From assembly GCF_007677725.1 (NCBI RefSeq), contig NZ_VEDF01000007.1, positions 236,071-300,070 on the forward strand: a stretch of DNA of 64,000 nt. Direction: 5' to 3'. Both the position numbers and the translations under genes were made by a program. This DNA comes from Pseudomonas sp. URMO17WK12:I11 (lineage in GTDB: Bacteria; Pseudomonadota; Gammaproteobacteria; Pseudomonadales; Pseudomonadaceae). Positions 23,781 through 33,283 of the stretch are shown here, one piece after another; the first letter of the stretch is position 1, and each line of letters opens with the position of its first letter. The notes beneath the pieces were generated by a model. The model did not search any database, was not told the DNA's origin, and was given only the letters and a program-made list of their open reading frames with translations.

Positions 23781-24659
23781 TTAGCGGCGCCGCCCACTGA
23801 TGCGCACCCAGCCGTCGCGCACGACGATCGGGTCCAGCTCGAAGTCGGCAGCGTAGGCTGCGGCGACTTCCTCACCCTGTTCGGCGAGGATGCCCGACAA
23901 TGCCAGCAAGCCACCAGGGCGAACCAGCCCGCGCAGCTGCGACGCCAGTGACACCAACGGCCCGGCCAGGATGTTGGCGACCAGCACGTCGGCCTGCATG
24001 GCCGGCAGCTGTTCCGGCAGGTAGAGCGCCAGCTTGTCATCGGCGATGCCGTTGCGCTGGGCGTTATCCCGCGAGGCTTCGATGGCCTGCACGTCGATGT
24101 CGGTACCGACCGCCTCGCGGGCACCGAGCAACAGCGCGGCGATGGCAAGGATGCCCGAGCCGCAGCCGAAGTCCAGAACCTGCGTGCCTTGCAGTGCCTG
24201 GCCATCCAGCCATTCCAGGCACAGCGCGGTGGTTGGGTGCGTACCGGTACCGAACGCCAGGCCCGGATCGAGCAGCAGGTTGACTGCGTCTTTCTCCGGC
24301 GCATCGTGCCAGCTCGGCACGATCCACAGGCGCTGGCCAAAGCGCATCGGCTGGAAACCGTCCATCCAGCTGCGTTCCCAGTCCTGGTCTTCGATCACCT
24401 CGGCCTGATGCTCGGGCAAGTTAGCGCCGGTCAGCAGTTGCAGATGGGCGAAGACGGCCTCGGGTTCGGCATCGGCTTCGAAAAGGGCCAGCAGATGGGT
24501 GTGCGACCACAGCGGGGTGGTATTGAGGTCGGGTTCGAAGATCGGCTGGTCTTCGGCGTCCATGAACGTGACCGAGACGGCGCCCACTTCAAGCAGGGCG
24601 TCTTCGTAGGTTTCGGCTTGTTCTGGGTTGATGGCCAGGCGTACTTGCAGCCAAGGCAT
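23781..24659 (-). CDS. prmA: Ribosomal protein L11 methyltransferase
   Basis: A 292-residue SAM-dependent enzyme that trimethylates L11. It starts MPWLQVRLAINPEQAETYED and has the SAM motif VLDFGCGSGILAIAALLLGA (about residues 162-181) and the later VANILAGPL motif (about 224). The upstream extension to 24809 crosses the terminator of accC and is rejected. Gene order accC-prmA matches P. aeruginosa as I remember it. Confidence 0.96.
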   Translation of the reverse strand: MPWLQVRLAINPEQAETYEDALLEVGAVSVTFMDAEDQPIFEPDLNTTPLWSHTHLLALFEADAEPEAVFAHLQLLTGANLPEHQAEVIEDQDWERSWMDGFQPMRFGQRLWIVPSWHDAPEKDAVNLLLDPGLAFGTGTHPTTALCLEWLDGQALQGTQVLDFGCGSGILAIAALLLGAREAVGTDIDVQAIEASRDNAQRNGIADDKLALYLPEQLPAMQADVLVANILAGPLVSLASQLRGLVRPGGLLALSGILAEQGEEVAAAYAADFELDPIVVRDGWVRISGRRR

Positions 24660-24770
24660 GGCGGGCACCTTTGGAAAATCGACAGGGGCAGCCCTAGGCT
24701 GCGCGAAGGCTGGCAGTTTACGCGAGTGCAGGGGGTTTGTAGAGCAGGCTCGCTGCAGCTGACAGGCAAT

Positions 24771-24795
24771 AAAAAACCCCGGAACACGTCCGGGG
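24771..24795 (-). terminator. Rho-independent terminator of accBC
   Basis: On the minus strand CCCCGGA (complement of 24789-24795) pairs with TCCGGGG (complement of 24777-24783) across a five-base loop and is followed by six T (complement of 24771-24776). It lies 24 bases after the accC stop and separates the acc operon from prmA. Confidence 0.9.
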
Positions 24796-24819
24796 TCTTG
24801 GGGCATCACGCTAGGGCGA

Positions 24820-26175
24820 TCACTCCTGGTTGGCCAGTTTGTGCTCGAGGTAGTGGATGTTCACGCCGCCTGCGCAGAAACCTTCATCACGCACCAGGTC
24901 GCGGTGCAGCGGGATGTTGGTCTTGATGCCGTCGACGACGATTTCGTCCAGCGCATTGCGCATGCGCGCCATGGCTTCGTCGCGGTCCTTGCCGTAGGTG
25001 ATCAACTTGCCGATCAGCGAGTCGTAGTTCGGCGGTACCGAGTAACCGCTGTACAGGTGCGAATCGACGCGCACGCCGTTGCCGCCGGGGGCGTGGAAGT
25101 GCTTGACCTTGCCGGGGCTTGGAATGAACTTCTTCGGGTCTTCGGCGTTGATCCGGCATTCCAGCGAGTGACCACGGATGACCACGTCTTCCTGGCGGAA
25201 CGACAGCTTGTTGCCAGCGGCGATGCTGAGCATCTCCTTGACGATGTCGATACCGGTGACCATCTCCGACACCGGGTGCTCGACCTGCACGCGGGTGTTC
25301 ATCTCGATGAAGTAGAAACGGCCGTTCTCGTACAGGAACTCGAAGGTACCCGCACCGCGGTAGCCGATTTCGATACATGCATCGACGCAACGCTTGAAGA
25401 CTTCCTGACGCGCCTTTTCGTCGATCCCTGGGGCCGGGGCCTCTTCCAGGACCTTCTGGTGACGGCGCTGCAGCGAGCAGTCACGGTCGCCCAGGTGGAC
25501 GGCGTTGCCCTGGCCGTCGGACAGTACCTGGACTTCGACGTGGCGTGGGTTGGTCAGGAACTTCTCCAGGTACACCATCGGGTTGCCGAAGGCTGCACCG
25601 GCTTCGGTGCGGGTGAGCTTGGCCGAGGCGATCAGGTCCTCTTCCTTGTGCACCACGCGCATGCCGCGTCCACCGCCGCCGCCAGCGGCCTTGATGATCA
25701 CCGGGTAGCCGACGTCACGGGCGATCGCCAGGGCGACCTCTTCGTCTTCGGGCAGCGGGCCATCGGAGCCTGGCACGGTCGGTACGCCGGACTTGATCAT
25801 CGCGTCCTTGGCCGACACCTTGTCGCCCATCAGGCGGATGGTGTCGGCTTTCGGGCCGATGAAGGCGAAACCGGATTTTTCTACCTGCTCGGCGAAATCG
25901 GCGTTTTCCGCGAGGAAGCCGTAACCCGGGTGGATTGCCGTGGCGCCGGTGACTTCGGCGGCAGCGATGATCGCCGGGATCTTCAGGTAGGAATCCTTGG
26001 ACGCTGCGGGGCCGATGCACACCGACTCGTCTGCCAGGCCCAGGTGCATCAGTTCCCGGTCAGCTGTGGAGTGCACGGCGACGGTCTTGATGCCCAGCTC
26101 TTTGCAGGCACGCAGGATCCGCAGGGCAATTTCCCCGCGGTTGGCGATCAGGACTTTTTCGAGCTTCCCAGACAT
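24820..26175 (-). CDS. accC: Acetyl-CoA carboxylase, biotin carboxylase subunit
   Basis: A 451-residue ATP-grasp enzyme that carboxylates biotin on AccB for malonyl-CoA synthesis. Visible motifs: KVLIANRGEIALRI at the N-terminus, the glycine-rich ATP loop GGGGRGMR (about residue 163), and EMNTRVQVEHPVSE (about 287). ATG at 26175 is chosen (MSGKLEKVLIANRG). It follows accB by 17 bases and is ended by a strong terminator. Confidence 0.98.
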   Translation of the reverse strand: MSGKLEKVLIANRGEIALRILRACKELGIKTVAVHSTADRELMHLGLADESVCIGPAASKDSYLKIPAIIAAAEVTGATAIHPGYGFLAENADFAEQVEKSGFAFIGPKADTIRLMGDKVSAKDAMIKSGVPTVPGSDGPLPEDEEVALAIARDVGYPVIIKAAGGGGGRGMRVVHKEEDLIASAKLTRTEAGAAFGNPMVYLEKFLTNPRHVEVQVLSDGQGNAVHLGDRDCSLQRRHQKVLEEAPAPGIDEKARQEVFKRCVDACIEIGYRGAGTFEFLYENGRFYFIEMNTRVQVEHPVSEMVTGIDIVKEMLSIAAGNKLSFRQEDVVIRGHSLECRINAEDPKKFIPSPGKVKHFHAPGGNGVRVDSHLYSGYSVPPNYDSLIGKLITYGKDRDEAMARMRNALDEIVVDGIKTNIPLHRDLVRDEGFCAGGVNIHYLEHKLANQE

Positions 26176-26192
26176 CGTTGGCTCTCCGCGAT

Positions 26193-26657
26193 TCAAACGA
26201 TGGTGAACAGCGGCTGGTCGAACTCAACCGGCTGGCCGTCTTCCACCAGGATGGCGTCGATGACACCGCCAAACTCGGCTTCGATGTGGTTCATCATCTT
26301 CATGGCTTCGACGATGCACAGGGTGTCGCCTTTCTTCACGCTCTGGCCGACTTCAGCGAAGTTCGGCGAGGTCGGCGACGGCTTGCGGTAGAAGGTGCCG
26401 ACCATGGGCGAGCGCACCACGTTGCCTTTCAGGGCCGGGGCAGCCGCTTCGGCAGCAGGTGCAGCAGCAGCAGCCACTGGCGCTGGAGCGGCAGCAGGTG
26501 CGGCGGCCATTGGCGCCGGTGCGTAGAACTGCTGGGCAGCTGGGGTCTTGCTGTGACGGCTGATGCGGACCGACTCTTCGCCTTCCTTGATCTCCAGCTC
26601 GTCGATGCCAGACTCTTCCAGCAGCTCGATCAGTTTCTTGACTTTACGGATATCCAT
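26193..26657 (-). CDS. accB: Acetyl-CoA carboxylase, biotin carboxyl carrier protein
   Basis: A 154-residue carrier. The N-terminal part (about 1-35) is the subunit-interaction region, residues about 40-75 form an Ala/Pro-rich flexible linker, and the C-terminal biotinyl domain carries the biotin lysine in EAMKMMNHIEAEF (about residue 120). Cotranscribed with accC. Confidence 0.98.
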   Translation of the reverse strand: MDIRKVKKLIELLEESGIDELEIKEGEESVRISRHSKTPAAQQFYAPAPMAAAPAAAPAPVAAAAAPAAEAAAPALKGNVVRSPMVGTFYRKPSPTSPNFAEVGQSVKKGDTLCIVEAMKMMNHIEAEFGGVIDAILVEDGQPVEFDQPLFTIV

Positions 26658-26701
26658 TAATCATCAACTCCCAAAGGTTCGGTCAGGGGGCGAAATTTAA
26701 A

Positions 26702-26717
26702 AACGTAACTGAACGTT
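26702..26717 (-). other. Short hairpin in the aroQ-accB gap
   Basis: A five-base stem AACGT/ACGTT with a six-base loop, followed on the minus strand by T-rich sequence. It sits 45 bases before accB. It might be a weak terminator after aroQ or part of an operator or promoter for accBC. Evidence is only the symmetry. Confidence 0.25.
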
Positions 26718-26757
26718 TCTCTCGAGCCCCGGCTCGCGTGAGCCAGGGTTTTCTTTA

Positions 26758-27210
26758 TCAGGGCTGTGCGTTGGCAGCCAATTGTTCCAGAGCGGACTCC
26801 AGGGCCAGGCGATAACCGCTGGCGCCCAGGCCGCAGATCACTCCCACGGCTACGTCGGAAAAGTAGGAGTGATGACGGAACGGTTCGCGTTTGTGCACGT
26901 TGGACAGGTGCACTTCGATGAATGGGATGCTCACCGCAAGCAATGCGTCACGTAATGCGACGCTTGTGTGGGTGAAAGCCGCCGGATTGATCAGGATGAA
27001 GTCGACACCCTCGTTGCGTGCGGCGTGAATACGCTCGATCAGCTCATACTCAGCATTGCTCTGCAGGTACTGCAGATGGTGGCCTGCGGCGCGGGCGCGT
27101 TGCTCCAGGTCCTGGTTGATCTGGGCCAGGGTCACGGCGCCGTAGTGGCCCGGTTCGCGAGTCCCGAGCAAGTTCAGGTTGGGGCCGTGAAGCACCAGTA
27201 GGGTTGCCAT
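26758..27210 (-). CDS. aroQ: Type II 3-dehydroquinate dehydratase
   Basis: A 150-residue enzyme of the shikimate pathway that dehydrates 3-dehydroquinate. N-terminal signature LVLHGPNLNLLGTREPGHYG (about residues 4-23) contains the catalytic loop; NPAAFTHTSVALRDAL and IEVHLSNVHKRE follow. ATG at 27210 is used; the longer frame to 27360 is not family-like. It precedes accB by 100 bases in the usual aroQ-accB-accC order. Confidence 0.97.
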   Translation of the reverse strand: MATLLVLHGPNLNLLGTREPGHYGAVTLAQINQDLEQRARAAGHHLQYLQSNAEYELIERIHAARNEGVDFILINPAAFTHTSVALRDALLAVSIPFIEVHLSNVHKREPFRHHSYFSDVAVGVICGLGASGYRLALESALEQLAANAQP

Positions 27211-27388
27211 CTGCGGATTCCTTGGATTTGTAGGGCAATTCGACACAGCGCGGCGAGTGTGCCGCAAAGCGGCCACAAGGTCCAGTTCCCGGCAATAGCC
27301 AGCACGTTGGCCGAGGTTTACGCGAAAGATGTGACCGAATTCATTGTTCCGGTCACTCATCCGCCGAAATTTCCCAAGCGCTGGGGAG

Positions 27389-29170
27389 TTATAGCTGCAG
27401 TTGGCTGCGTACGCGCGTGAGAATCTGCGCGAAATCGGCGGCGTTTATCTCGCCAACCACCCGATCGGCGGTCATTTCGCTGCCATTGGCCGCGAAGAAC
27501 AGCAACGCAGGCGGGCCGAACAGGCGATAGCGATCAAGCAAGGCCCGTTGCGCTGCATTGCTCTGGGTGACATCCAGGCGCAACAGTTTGAACCCGCTCA
27601 GCTGGGCATGCACGGCAGGTGCGCCGAGCACTTCACGCTCGATCACTTTGCAGCTGATGCACCAATCGGCGTACCAATCCAGCACCACCGGCTGGCCGGC
27701 AGCCTTGGCCTGGTCCAGCGCAGCCTGCAGCGCTGGCGCAGTCGTGATGGTCTGCCACGCATCAGCAGCCGCCGGCTGGCCCTGCCTGGCCTCGGCCAGC
27801 ACAGGCGCAGGCAACGGTCGCAGTGGATCGCCATTGCCGACCAAGGCGCCGTACCAGCAGGCCAGTGCGTAAACCAGCAGGGCCAGTCCCAGCAATTGTG
27901 CCAGGCGCTGCCGGGGCGTTTTCACGACGAATTCCAGCGCGCCGAGAAACAGCGCCACGCCGGCAGCCAGCAAGCCGACCAGCAGCAGCGTGGCCGGCCC
28001 TGGCAGAATGCGGCTGAGCAGGCCGATGGCCAGGCCGAGCAACAATACGCCGATAGCGTTTTTCACGGTGTCGAGCCACGGTCCGCTCTTGGGCAGCCAG
28101 GCGGCGCCACCGCTGGCGATCAACAGCAGCGGTGCGCCCATGCCCAGACCCAGGGCGAACAGCTTGAGGGCGCCGCCCAGGGCGTCACCGCTGGCACTGA
28201 TGTACAGCAGTGCACCGGCCAGCGGGGCTGAAACGCAGGGTGAAACCAGCAGGCTGGAAAGCACACCGAGCACTGCGGCGCCGAGCAGCGAACCGCCTTT
28301 GGTGCGGCTCGCCACGCTGTCCAGGCGACTGCTCAAAGCTTGCGGCAGCTTGAGTTCGAACAGGCCGAACATGGCCAGGGCAAACGCCACGAAAAACAGC
28401 GCAAACGGCACCAGCACCCAGGCCGACTGCAGGCGCGCCTGTAGATTGAGGCCGGCGCCGAACAGTCCCATCAAGGCCCCGAGCACCGCGAAGCTGGCGG
28501 CCATTGGCAGCACGTAGGCCAATGACAGGGCGAGGCCCCGCAGCCCCCCGACCTGGCCGCGCAACACCACGCCCGAAAGAATCGGCAGCATGGGCAGCAC
28601 GCACGGTGTGAAGGTCAGGCCGACACCTGCCAGGAAGAACAGCAGCAGCGACTTCCAGCGCCAGCCCTGGTCAGCGCCAGCGACGGGGGCCGAGCCAGCG
28701 GCAGCGTCACTGGCATCGATGTTCAGGCGTTGGGTCTGCGGCGGGTAGCACAAGCCTTTGTCGGCGCAGCCCTGATACCCCACCAGCAGGGTGAAGGCGC
28801 GGGCATCGGTGCGCGGGATGTCGATATCGAGCACACCGTGGTACACCTCGACGTCGCCGAAGAACTCGTCGTGCTTGGCCTCACCCTGGGGGATCGATGG
28901 CTTGCCCAAGGTCTGCTCGGCAGGTTCGCTGCTGAAGTTGAAGCGATGGCGGTACAGGTAATAGCCGTCGGTGGCGACGAAGCGTACCGTGATGGTCTGC
29001 GCATCGGCCTTGACCAGGCTCAGCTTGAACGCCTCCTGCACGGGCAGGAAATCGGCGTTGTTGGCCAGCGAAGCGGCGCCCAGGGTGGCGCTGGGGCGAT
29101 TGTCGAGCAGGCCGCTGGCAAACACGGGGCTGGCCAGCAGCAGGAACAGCAGGAAAAACAGGCGGCGCAT
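27389..29170 (-). CDS. dsbD: Thiol:disulfide interchange protein DsbD
   Basis: A 593-residue protein that carries reducing power from cytoplasmic thioredoxin to the periplasm. Signal peptide (1-18), N-terminal immunoglobulin-like DsbD-alpha domain with its Cys pair (C-ADKGL-C, about residues 126-132), about eight membrane segments with TPCVLPMLPILSG and VSPCVSAPL, and a C-terminal thioredoxin domain with the WCISC active site. Needed for cytochrome c maturation and disulfide isomerisation. ATG at 29170 fits the signal peptide; the upstream extension is rejected. Confidence 0.96.
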   Translation of the reverse strand: MRRLFFLLFLLLASPVFASGLLDNRPSATLGAASLANNADFLPVQEAFKLSLVKADAQTITVRFVATDGYYLYRHRFNFSSEPAEQTLGKPSIPQGEAKHDEFFGDVEVYHGVLDIDIPRTDARAFTLLVGYQGCADKGLCYPPQTQRLNIDASDAAAGSAPVAGADQGWRWKSLLLFFLAGVGLTFTPCVLPMLPILSGVVLRGQVGGLRGLALSLAYVLPMAASFAVLGALMGLFGAGLNLQARLQSAWVLVPFALFFVAFALAMFGLFELKLPQALSSRLDSVASRTKGGSLLGAAVLGVLSSLLVSPCVSAPLAGALLYISASGDALGGALKLFALGLGMGAPLLLIASGGAAWLPKSGPWLDTVKNAIGVLLLGLAIGLLSRILPGPATLLLVGLLAAGVALFLGALEFVVKTPRQRLAQLLGLALLVYALACWYGALVGNGDPLRPLPAPVLAEARQGQPAAADAWQTITTAPALQAALDQAKAAGQPVVLDWYADWCISCKVIEREVLGAPAVHAQLSGFKLLRLDVTQSNAAQRALLDRYRLFGPPALLFFAANGSEMTADRVVGEINAADFAQILTRVRSQLQL

Positions 29171-29286
29171 GGCGGACTCGCGAGGTAGAACGTGCCGGCA
29201 TGATAACGAAGTTGACCGGCGTTGAAAGGGGCGCAGCCCCACGGGCGACACATGGCCGCTGATAGTGCCGCCATCGCTGGCCGTGT

Positions 29287-31248
29287 TCAGACCCTGAAGG
29301 CACCTACCGCCTTGCTCAGTGCTCCGCCAAGGCTCAGCAGCTGTTCACCTTGGGCGCGACCCTCACCGATGCGCTGCAGGTTGTCGGCCCCGAGTTCGTG
29401 AATGCGCTCGCTGTGGTCGCGGATTTCGCTCACCGCACCGCTTTGCTGGGCGGTGACCTCGGCGATGCGCACGGCGGTATCGGCAATGGTGCGAATCGCA
29501 CCGACGATTTCGTCCAGCGCGCCATCGGCGGCCTGGGCCTGATTGGCCGTGGCCTCGGCGTGCTGCAGTTGCGCGCGCATGCCGGCCACCGACTGCCGCG
29601 CCGCCTGTTGCAACCGATCGATCAGCGCCTGGATCTCGCCGGTTGCGCCGGTGGTGCGCTGGGCCAGCGAGCGCACTTCGTCGGCCACCACGGCAAAGCC
29701 ACGGCCCAGCTCACCAGCCCGCGCCGCCTCGATGGCGGCATTCAAGGCCAGCAGGTTGGTTTGTTCGGCGATCGCGCGAATCACTGTCAGCACCCCGCCG
29801 ATGGTCGCCGATTCTTCGGCCAGTTGCTCGATTGCCCGGGCATTGCCTTGCACTTCTTCGACCAGCGCGCGCAGGCCAGAAAGGCTGTGGCCAATGACCG
29901 CCTGACCCTGCTCGACGGCGCGCCCGGCATCTCGACTGGCATCCGCCGCCGCACTGGCATCGCCCGCCACTTGCACGATGGTCGCCTCAAGCTCGCCCAG
30001 GGCATCCCGAATCTGCCCGGTATCGCCTGCCTGGCGCTCAGCGCCCTGGTGCAGCGCGGTACTCATGTCGGCCAAGGCATGGCTGCTGCTGGCCACCTGC
30101 TGGGCGTTGTCGCGCAGCGCGCCGACCAGCTGCACCAGGTAGTCACGCAGGCGGTTGAGCGAGGCCTGGATGTCATGCAACTCCCGGTAGCCCTTGCCCA
30201 ACGCCACAGGCGCGGCGAAATAGCCCTGGGCCCAGCGTGACAGCGCCGGTGCCAGCTGGGTCAAGGTGCATGCCAGGCGTCGCTGCAGGGTGTCGATGAG
30301 CAGGGCGATCAGCAGGATCAGGCCGATCATTGCGCCCTGCAGCAGACGCACTTCGCCGGCGATTTGCGCATGCTCGGCGCGTACCTGAGGCTCGAGGGCG
30401 GCAACGGCACCCTGCACCGCTTCCAGCTTCTGGCGCGCGCTGGTAGCCAGGGCCGCGCGTTGCTCGATCTGCTCGCGGGTGCGCTGCAGCTCGGCGGGGT
30501 AGCGGCTCAGCAGGCTTTGCAGCTCACGCTTGAGGCTCACGGCGACATCTTCCTGGGTCGCCTCGCCTTGCGCCTGCAAGCCCATCAGTGCGGCGAAGTC
30601 GTCGGCGCCGGATTCGCTGGTTCGGGTCACGCCCAGCAGCGGCAAGTTGTCGATACGCAGCGCCTCGGCCTGCATGGCCTGAAGCTCACGCTCGACCTGC
30701 TCGGCAAGTTCTGCGCGGCCACTGCTGACCAGTTTGTCGCGGCTGAGCGACAGCCTGGCCAGATGCACGCTGGCGTCGAGCACTGGCAGCAGGTAACGGC
30801 TGGCATCGGCGCTGGCGCTGGTGCGGGCGTAGACGGCCAGTTGCTCCAGGTTCGCCCCCAGCTCGCGTTCAGCCTGCAGTAACAAGGCCTGGGGGTCACC
30901 GGCCAGCTTGCCGGCGGCCAGCAGTTGGTTGGCGGTGAACGCTTGCAGCGCCGCAAGGCTGGGTCGCAACTGTTCAGCCAGCGGCGCCGGCCACTGCTCG
31001 ATGGCTTGCAACAGCTCGCTGTTGGCGTCGACGGCGGCGGCATGGCGCAGGGCATCGCCGCTGTTCAGGTACGCCTGAATGTTGCCTGCCGCCTGGCGCT
31101 GAAACTGCTGCGACAGGGTCAGGTAGCGCTCCATCATCTGATAGGGCCGCTCCAGGGCGCGTTGCGACCACCACAGGGTCAGGCCCAAGGCGACACAGAC
31201 GGTTACCAGTAACAGCGTATTGAGATTGGTCAGCCACTTCAGGCGCAT
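29287..31248 (-). CDS. ctpL: Methyl-accepting chemotaxis protein (ctpL position)
   Basis: A 653-residue chemoreceptor: first membrane span (about 9-28), a large all-helical periplasmic sensor (about 30-300), second span (about 303-324), then a cytoplasmic signalling hairpin with the conserved tip EQTNLLALNAAIEAARAGE. The symbol is proposed from position: in P. aeruginosa the receptor ctpL, linked to phosphate taxis, lies beside dipZ (dsbD) in the same place. Ligand specificity is not proven by sequence, and other helical-sensor receptors are possible. Divergent from the DUF2333 gene. Confidence 0.85.
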   Translation of the reverse strand: MRLKWLTNLNTLLLVTVCVALGLTLWWSQRALERPYQMMERYLTLSQQFQRQAAGNIQAYLNSGDALRHAAAVDANSELLQAIEQWPAPLAEQLRPSLAALQAFTANQLLAAGKLAGDPQALLLQAERELGANLEQLAVYARTSASADASRYLLPVLDASVHLARLSLSRDKLVSSGRAELAEQVERELQAMQAEALRIDNLPLLGVTRTSESGADDFAALMGLQAQGEATQEDVAVSLKRELQSLLSRYPAELQRTREQIEQRAALATSARQKLEAVQGAVAALEPQVRAEHAQIAGEVRLLQGAMIGLILLIALLIDTLQRRLACTLTQLAPALSRWAQGYFAAPVALGKGYRELHDIQASLNRLRDYLVQLVGALRDNAQQVASSSHALADMSTALHQGAERQAGDTGQIRDALGELEATIVQVAGDASAAADASRDAGRAVEQGQAVIGHSLSGLRALVEEVQGNARAIEQLAEESATIGGVLTVIRAIAEQTNLLALNAAIEAARAGELGRGFAVVADEVRSLAQRTTGATGEIQALIDRLQQAARQSVAGMRAQLQHAEATANQAQAADGALDEIVGAIRTIADTAVRIAEVTAQQSGAVSEIRDHSERIHELGADNLQRIGEGRAQGEQLLSLGGALSKAVGAFRV

Positions 31249-31492
31249 AGCCGCTGATTTCCTGCGGGGCGGTGGAGGTAGGTGGCTGAAGCTATTGCGC
31301 TTGTGTGACTGGATGATGACGGGCGCTGGCTTGGTAGTAATTCGCCACGAATTTCCAGCGCCCGACCCACTGGTCGCTTATGCGTATGGCGGTGTCTGCT
31401 TTATAGTGCTGCGACGCGGGCTTGCCGTGGCACCCTGGCGCAGGCCTGTGGTCCAAGCCCCTGAACCGTCGTGACTGATTAAGGACAACGCC

Positions 31493-32560
31493 ATGCTGGA
31501 CTGGAAAAACCGCGAGGCCAAAGCCGAGCCCCGCGAACGTGTGGATGGCCGCGGCGCCGCAGCCCGCAGCTATTTTGGCGGCCTCTGGAGCCGTGCCCTG
31601 CTGACCGTGGTCGGGTTGTACCTGCTGGTCTGCATCGGCCTGGGCTGGTACTGGAGCCAGGAGCCGGATCTGTTCCCGGTCCAGCAGAATGCCAAGGCCG
31701 CGGCTGAACGCAACGGCCAGCAGATGGTAGTGGGTTACACCACCATCGAAACCCTCAAGAGCGTTGCCGATACCCTGCTCAGCAAGCCCGGCGGCTACAT
31801 TTCCAATGACCGCTTCCCGCCTGGGCTGTGGATGGACAACATGCCGAGCTGGGAATATGGCGTGCTGGTCCAGGTGCGTGACCTGTCGCGGGCGTTGCGC
31901 AAGGACTTCGCGCGGTCGCAATCGCAGTCCACCGAAGACGCCGACCTGGCCAAGGCCGAGCCGCGCTTCAACTTCGACAACAAGAGCTGGATCCTGCCAT
32001 CGAGCGAATCTGAGTTCGAGGAAGGCATCAAGTCGCTGAGCCGCTATCAGGCGCGCCTGGCGTCTGGCGACAAGGGTGCGATCTTCTACACCCGCGCCGA
32101 CAACCTCAACAACTGGTTGGGCGACGTCGCCACCCGTCTGGGTTCGCTGTCCCAGCGCCTGTCGGCGAGCGTGGGTCGGGTCAAGCTCAACACCACCTTG
32201 AAGACCGAGTCGGTGGTCGCCGGTCAGGCGCCGCAGGTGGATGAAGAGGTGGTCGAGACTCCATGGCTGCAGATCGACAACGTCTTCTACGAAGCCCGTG
32301 GCCAGGCCTGGGCCCTGTCGCACCTGCTGCGCGCCATTGAAGTCGACTTCGCCGACGTGCTGGCGAAGAAGAACGCCACCGTCAGCGTGCGCCAGATCAT
32401 TCGTGAGTTGGAAGCGTCGCAAGAGCCACTGTGGAGCCCGATGGTGCTCAACGGCAGCGGCTTCGGCATGTGGGCCAACCACTCGCTGGTCATGGCCAAC
32501 TACATCTCCCGTGCCAACGCGGCAGTCATCGACCTGCGCCAGCTGCTGTCGCAAGGCTGA
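31493..32560 (+). CDS. DUF2333 family membrane-anchored protein
   Basis: A 355-residue protein with one membrane span near the N-terminus (about residues 36-55, LLTVVGLYLLVCIGLGWYW) and a large domain on the far side matching DUF2333, including the GGYISNDRFPPGLWMDNMPS stretch. The family is widespread in gammaproteobacteria and has no assigned function. A -10-like TATAGT near 31402 may be its promoter. It is followed after two bases by the NUDIX gene, so the two are cotranscribed. Confidence 0.87.
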   Translation: MLDWKNREAKAEPRERVDGRGAAARSYFGGLWSRALLTVVGLYLLVCIGLGWYWSQEPDLFPVQQNAKAAAERNGQQMVVGYTTIETLKSVADTLLSKPGGYISNDRFPPGLWMDNMPSWEYGVLVQVRDLSRALRKDFARSQSQSTEDADLAKAEPRFNFDNKSWILPSSESEFEEGIKSLSRYQARLASGDKGAIFYTRADNLNNWLGDVATRLGSLSQRLSASVGRVKLNTTLKTESVVAGQAPQVDEEVVETPWLQIDNVFYEARGQAWALSHLLRAIEVDFADVLAKKNATVSVRQIIRELEASQEPLWSPMVLNGSGFGMWANHSLVMANYISRANAAVIDLRQLLSQG

Positions 32561-32562
32561 AA

Positions 32563-33105
32563 ATGACCATCAGTGCCAAGGAGGCGGCTCATCGGGCCGC
32601 CTCTGATCGCGAGCAGGTCGCCTGGGTCGATGAGCGCGACCAGCTCCTGGGCGCACGGCCCAGGGCCGAATTGCGCAGCCGTGGCCTGATCGGCCGCTGC
32701 ACTTTCATCTTGCTGTTCAACGGCGCCGGTGAATTGTGCGTGCATCGGCGGGCGCTGAGCAAGGCGCTGTATCCAGGGTTCTGGGATGTGGCCGCCGGCG
32801 GCATGGTGGCTGCGCACGAATCCTATGCCGAGTCGGCCGCGCGCGAGTTGGCCGAGGAGCTGGGCATCGTGGATGCCGAGTTGCGCTTTCACGAGCGGTT
32901 CTACTTCGATCAACCGGACAATCGGGTGTGGTGCGCGGTGTATTCTGCGGTATCCGATGCGCCGCTGCGCTTGCAGCCTGAAGAGGTGATCGAGGCGCGC
33001 TTTCTCAGCGTCGAACAGGTACTTGCCGCCAGCCGGCTCCAGCCGTATTGCCCGGACTCGCTGGCAGCGCTCGAGCGCTATCAGCGGCTGGTCGCAAAAC
33101 CGTGA
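32563..33105 (+). CDS. NUDIX hydrolase
   Basis: A 180-residue protein with a complete Nudix box: GGMVAAHESYAESAARELAE leading into ELGI, fitting Gx5Ex7REUxEExGU. These enzymes hydrolyse nucleoside diphosphates linked to another group; the substrate is not evident, although the N-terminal layout resembles the YfcD/isopentenyl-diphosphate-isomerase-like group. ATG at 32563 immediately follows the DUF2333 stop. The longer upstream frame lies inside that gene and is rejected. Confidence 0.92.
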   Translation: MTISAKEAAHRAASDREQVAWVDERDQLLGARPRAELRSRGLIGRCTFILLFNGAGELCVHRRALSKALYPGFWDVAAGGMVAAHESYAESAARELAEELGIVDAELRFHERFYFDQPDNRVWCAVYSAVSDAPLRLQPEEVIEARFLSVEQVLAASRLQPYCPDSLAALERYQRLVAKP

Positions 33106-33283
33106 GAAAATGCCGCATTCCGGTACTTAGCAACGCCTGGATTTATCGTTACACTGCGCGCCCTTTTCGGGCTGCCGTGACACACCTGCGGCAGTAGCGC
33201 CGCCCCTGCCAGAGTGGGGCTTCGCGGTCGGTGCCTGTGCAAGGCGGTCGACCAGTTTTTGTCCTCAGCACCGAGGAACAAAA

